Below, piece by piece: positions 61,221-64,000 of a stretch of 64,000 nucleotides of DNA. The translations under genes were made by a program, and so were the position numbers. The DNA comes from Candidatus Dechloromonas phosphorivorans (lineage in GTDB: Bacteria > Pseudomonadota > Gammaproteobacteria > Burkholderiales > Rhodocyclaceae): contig JADKIP010000014.1 of assembly GCA_016721185.1 (NCBI GenBank), forward strand, positions 682,001 to 746,000, in the 5' to 3' direction. The notes below the pieces were generated by a model. The model saw only the letters and a list, made by a program, of their open reading frames with translations, did no database searches and was not told where the DNA came from. Numbering within the stretch: the first letter of the stretch is position 1; each line of letters opens with the position of its first letter.

Positions 61221-62270
61221 ATGCTGAAAATCGACTCCATTCAGATCACCACGGAGATCTTGAGCCTCATTGCCAAGATCGACGAGTTCAAGGGCGCTTG
61301 GCGTGCCTTGGGTACGCTTGCGCCAGACCGCCTGTCGGCTCTGCGCCGCGTGGCCACCATCGAGAGCATCGGCTCCTCCACCCGCATCGAGGGCAGCAAG
61401 CTGTCCGATCGGGAGGTGGAACAGCTCCTGTCGAATCTGGAGATCAAATCCTTCGCCACCCGCGATGAGCAGGAAGTGGCTGGCTATGCCGAGCTGATGG
61501 ACTTGGTGTTTTCATCGTGGCAGGACATCCCGTTCACCGAGAATCACATCAAACAGTTGCATCAGATCCTGCTGCGTCACAGCGAGAAGGACACCTGGCA
61601 TCGCGGCAATTACAAAACCAACTCGAACAGCGTCGCTGCTTTCGACGAAACCGGCGCGCAGATCGGTATCGTGTTTCAGACCGCGTCACCTTTCGATACG
61701 CCTCGCCTGATGACGGAACTGTTGACCTGGGTAAACCAGGAGCGAGAGACTGCCCGACTGCATCCACTGCTGATCATCGCCCTGTGCGTCGTCGTATTCT
61801 TGGAGATACATCCCTTCCAGGATGGCAACGGGCGCCTTTCCCGGGTACTGACCACGCTCCTGCTCTTGCAGACCGGGTACGCCTACGTGCCCTACAGTTC
61901 GTTGGAAAGCGTGATCGAACACAGCAAGGACGCCTACTACCTGGCGCTGCGTCAAACCCAAGGCACGATCCGCACGGAATCACCGAACTGGCAGCCGTGG
62001 CTGGTGTTCTTTCTGCGGTCTTTGGCCGAGCAGATGCGGCGTCTGGAAAAGAAGGTCGAGCGTGAGAAGATCGTGCTGGCGGCCATGCCTGAACTGCAGC
62101 TACAGATCGTCGAGTTTGCCCGCGAACATGGTCGTGTCACGATTGGTGAAGCGATCAAGCTGAGCAGCGCCAGCCGCAATACGTTGAAGCAGCATTTCCG
62201 TACCTTGGTCGAACGTGGCACACTGAACCAGCAAGGCAGTGGCCGAGGGGTTTGGTACGATCTGCGCTAA
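61221..62270 (+). CDS. Fic-domain protein with N-terminal inhibitory helix
   Basis: 349 residues from ATG 61221 (MLKIDSI). Fic motif HPFQDGNGRLSR at residues 197-208 with catalytic His197, so it can transfer AMP from ATP to target proteins. The class II inhibitory motif SSTRIEGSK lies near residue 52, so activity is self-restrained. C-terminal winged-helix (ARKHG-like; GEAIKLSSASRNTLKQHFRT) may let it bind DNA. Intact despite decayed surroundings. Confidence 0.92.
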   Translation: MLKIDSIQITTEILSLIAKIDEFKGAWRALGTLAPDRLSALRRVATIESIGSSTRIEGSKLSDREVEQLLSNLEIKSFATRDEQEVAGYAELMDLVFSSWQDIPFTENHIKQLHQILLRHSEKDTWHRGNYKTNSNSVAAFDETGAQIGIVFQTASPFDTPRLMTELLTWVNQERETARLHPLLIIALCVVVFLEIHPFQDGNGRLSRVLTTLLLLQTGYAYVPYSSLESVIEHSKDAYYLALRQTQGTIRTESPNWQPWLVFFLRSLAEQMRRLEKKVEREKIVLAAMPELQLQIVEFAREHGRVTIGEAIKLSSASRNTLKQHFRTLVERGTLNQQGSGRGVWYDLR

Positions 62271-62276
62271 AACGCT

Positions 62277-62477
62277 CTAAACGGCGACGGCCTTGCCGGT
62301 GGATGACATGAGGCATGCGGACTCATACTCTTCGATATCGACAAGGCGGTAGAGCACACGACCGCAGAGTTTCAGATATTTGGGGCCGATCCCTTCGGTT
62401 CGCCAGCGTTCAAGTGTTGCCTCGCTGACATCCCAGCGCTTGGCGAGGTTTCGTTGGTTGAAATGAATGGTTTCCAT
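62277..62477 (-). CDS. AlpA/excisionase-like HTH protein
   Basis: 66 residues: NLAKRWDVSEATLERWRTEG and GPKYLKLCGRVLYRLVDIEE form a MerR/AlpA-type DNA-binding helix-turn-helix. Such proteins sit in prophages and integrative elements as excisionases or regulators. Convergent with fic. Confidence 0.82.
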   Translation of the reverse strand: METIHFNQRNLAKRWDVSEATLERWRTEGIGPKYLKLCGRVLYRLVDIEEYESACLMSSTGKAVAV

Positions 62478-62936
62478 GCAGGACTCCGAACGGGTTGGTG
62501 GGAGTCCATGAAGGCGCTGTTCCGTTCCAAAGCCAAGTTAGCCATTGGCAACGATGTGGGTTTGGGTTCGACTGCGGGATTCGGATTCGAACTGCGCCAT
62601 GATTGTTGATGCAACAACACATCGCATTTGATAGACTTACGGCTGATTCGGTGCCTTTCCGCGAATGTTCGTAGCAGCTTTTGCAAGCAAGAATGCGCCG
62701 AGTTGGTGGTGTTTGGTACTGGCTGCCGCTCCACCCAATCCATCCGCAATTTTCCGCAAAAATTTACGCTAACCCGTAATACAGGTGCGTGTGCGGCACT
62801 GCTCAGTAAGTATTCTTGTTGTCACCGAGCAACCATTGAGGACAATTACGGGTGTTTCTGATACGGTTGGGGGCGGGTTGCCGCTCCACCGCCAAGACAC
62901 CGAAATAAACCATTGATTTTAAGGGTTTTTCTCGTT
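62478..62936. other. No gene seen
   Basis: 459 bases between the AlpA-like gene and the intron. No supported frame. A 12-base direct repeat TGCCGCTCCACC occurs at 62724 and 62879. Confidence 0.6.
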
Positions 62937-64000
62937 GTGCGCCCAGCATGGGCGCACTCCTGCGGGTGTAAGTCCCGCCGTAAGTTGATCACCGCGAACG
63001 AAGTGAAGCGCAACTGCGTGAGGGCGACTGAGCGTGGGAGGAAGCGGAGCATAAACTGCGAGCCGATGGACACCTCGGTCCCCCCTTGAGGGGAAGAACT
63101 GGATAGAAGGCGCCACGAGCAGGGCGAGGGGGCAATGGACCACGAAGCTCTCGTGATCAAGGCGAAGTGGCGTAAATCCGGCGGTTGTGCAGTGAAGGAG
63201 TGCGTTCTTACCTGGGGAGATCTCGCCTTGTACCTGAAAGGGTGACGTGGAGACACGGAGCGAGAAGTCAGCCGAGGCCGTAGTAGCTGCTGGTTCGGGG
63301 CGAAGGGCCGAACGAGAAGGAGTGTTCAACGCCATGACGATGTGTGAAGCCATGCGTCAGATGCCCGCATCAGCGTGGCGGGTGCCGGAAGCGAGTGGTG
63401 AAGCCGCTCGCGCACGCACCAGCGACGAAGCTTGCGCCCGCGCCATGAAACGGAGAACACAGGGTCAGCGCTGCTGCTGGCGGCGCTGACGAGGGAGAAC
63501 CTGCAACAAGCGTGGAAGCGGGTCAGGGCCAACAAAGGTGCGGCGGGCGTGGATGGTCGGGATATTCCTGAAACGGCCCGCTACCCGAAGATAGCTTGGC
63601 CGGAAATTCCAGAACAATTGTTACAGGGGACGTACCGGCCCAGTCCGGTTCGACGGGTAACGATCCCGGAAGCCGAACGGTGGCGAGCGCGAGCTGGGCA
63701 TCCCGACGGTGACGGATCGTCTGATCCAGCAAGCACTGCTGCAAGTATTGCAGCCAATTCTGGACCCGACCTTCAGCGAATACAGTTTCGGTTTCCGACC
63801 GGGGCGCAGCGCACAAGAAGCCGTTGTACGTGCGCAAGCCTACGTTCAGTCCGGACGCCGAATCGTGGTTGATGTTGATCTGGAGAAACTCTTTGATCGA
63901 GTCAATCACGACATTCTGATAGACCGGCTGCAGAAGCGCATTGGAGATGCTGGTGTAATCCGGCTGATCCGGGCGTATCTGAACAGCGGCATCATGCAGG
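62937..64000 (+). mobile_element. Group II intron, 5' part (runs off window)
   Basis: Begins GTGCGCCCAGCATGGGCG, matching the GUGYG 5' boundary; then structured RNA (domains I-III) with TGCGGGTGTAAGTCCCGCC at 62961, GGCGTAAATCCGGCGG and CTACTGC-like blocks to about 63310, followed by the reverse transcriptase frame in domain IV. The intron 3' end is outside the window. Confidence 0.85.
63334..64000 (+). pseudogene. ltrA: Group II intron reverse transcriptase/maturase, two frameshifts, truncated
   Basis: From ATG 63334 (after GAGAAGGAG): MTMCEAMRQMPASAWRVPEA, then a slip near 63465, LLLAALTRENLQQAWKRVRA and NKGAAGVDGRDIP, then a surplus base near 63668 and LGIPTVTDRLIQQALLQVLQ, FSEYSFGFRPGRSAQEAVVR and VDVDLEKLFDRVNHDILIDR (RT domain) until the window ends. 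Catalytic YADD lies beyond. Confidence 0.88.

Noticed and set aside
1..64000. CRISPR arrays, tRNA or rRNA genes
   Set aside because: No regularly spaced direct repeats and no cloverleaf or rRNA-like stretch noticed by eye.

Overview
The window looks like the chromosome of a betaproteobacterium of the Rhodocyclales (Dechloromonas/Azonexus-like). I infer this from GC-rich coding sequence, the order pyrG-kdsA-eno-ftsB, a Lut-type lactate locus next to ppsA, and a Dar-type lipid synthesis operon. Genus level is inference; no rRNA or tRNA gene is visible.

Layout. 1-21.4 kb is ordinary chromosome: mutS (cut by the window start), msrB, a YecA-type SEC-C protein, creA, a patatin, a DnaQ-Cho fusion nuclease, a five-gene envelope/regulator operon (11595 down to 8862) whose regulator gene is frameshifted, fsr with an AraC-type neighbour, a Phd/ParE pair, and sbcDC. 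21.6-31.2 kb is lactate metabolism: a fused FAD/Fe-S dehydrogenase (dld type), lutACB, divergent lldR with two TGGTNNNACCA operators, and ppsA. Together these would convert lactate to pyruvate and then to PEP. 31.3-38.6 kb is accessory: mazE with a broken mazF, an isochorismatase-type hydrolase with a LysR regulator, an AT-richer two-gene insert, a TauE-type permease and a decayed IS4 element. 38.6-47.2 kb is a tightly overlapping operon (darA, darB, a small unknown gene, a BtrH-like gene, ABC exporter, ACP, ketosynthase, chain-length-factor-like protein, then cnoX) predicted to make and export a dialkylresorcinol-type or related acyl product. 47.3-52.5 kb is housekeeping (pyrG, kdsA, eno, ftsB, bcp, slyD).

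From 52.5 kb to the end the DNA is a graveyard of nested mobile elements: IS21, IS66, IS200/IS605, IS3, a second IS66 interrupted by a second IS21, a DNA-methyltransferase fragment, a Fic protein, an AlpA-like protein and a group II intron running off the window. Nearly every transposase there carries single-base indels.

The most interesting signal is not a gene. The 11-mer CTRCGGTCRAC occurs 24 times by eye between 189 and 51461, 12 on each strand, usually followed within a few bases by an A/T tract (often GGAAAA). Copies are over-represented between genes and once form a facing pair that folds into a hairpin. I found none in the 11.5-kb mobile-element region. Density, lack of strand bias, A/T extension, intergenic pairing and absence from foreign DNA all resemble the DNA uptake sequences of Neisseriaceae and Pasteurellaceae. 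I know of no such sequence described for Rhodocyclales.
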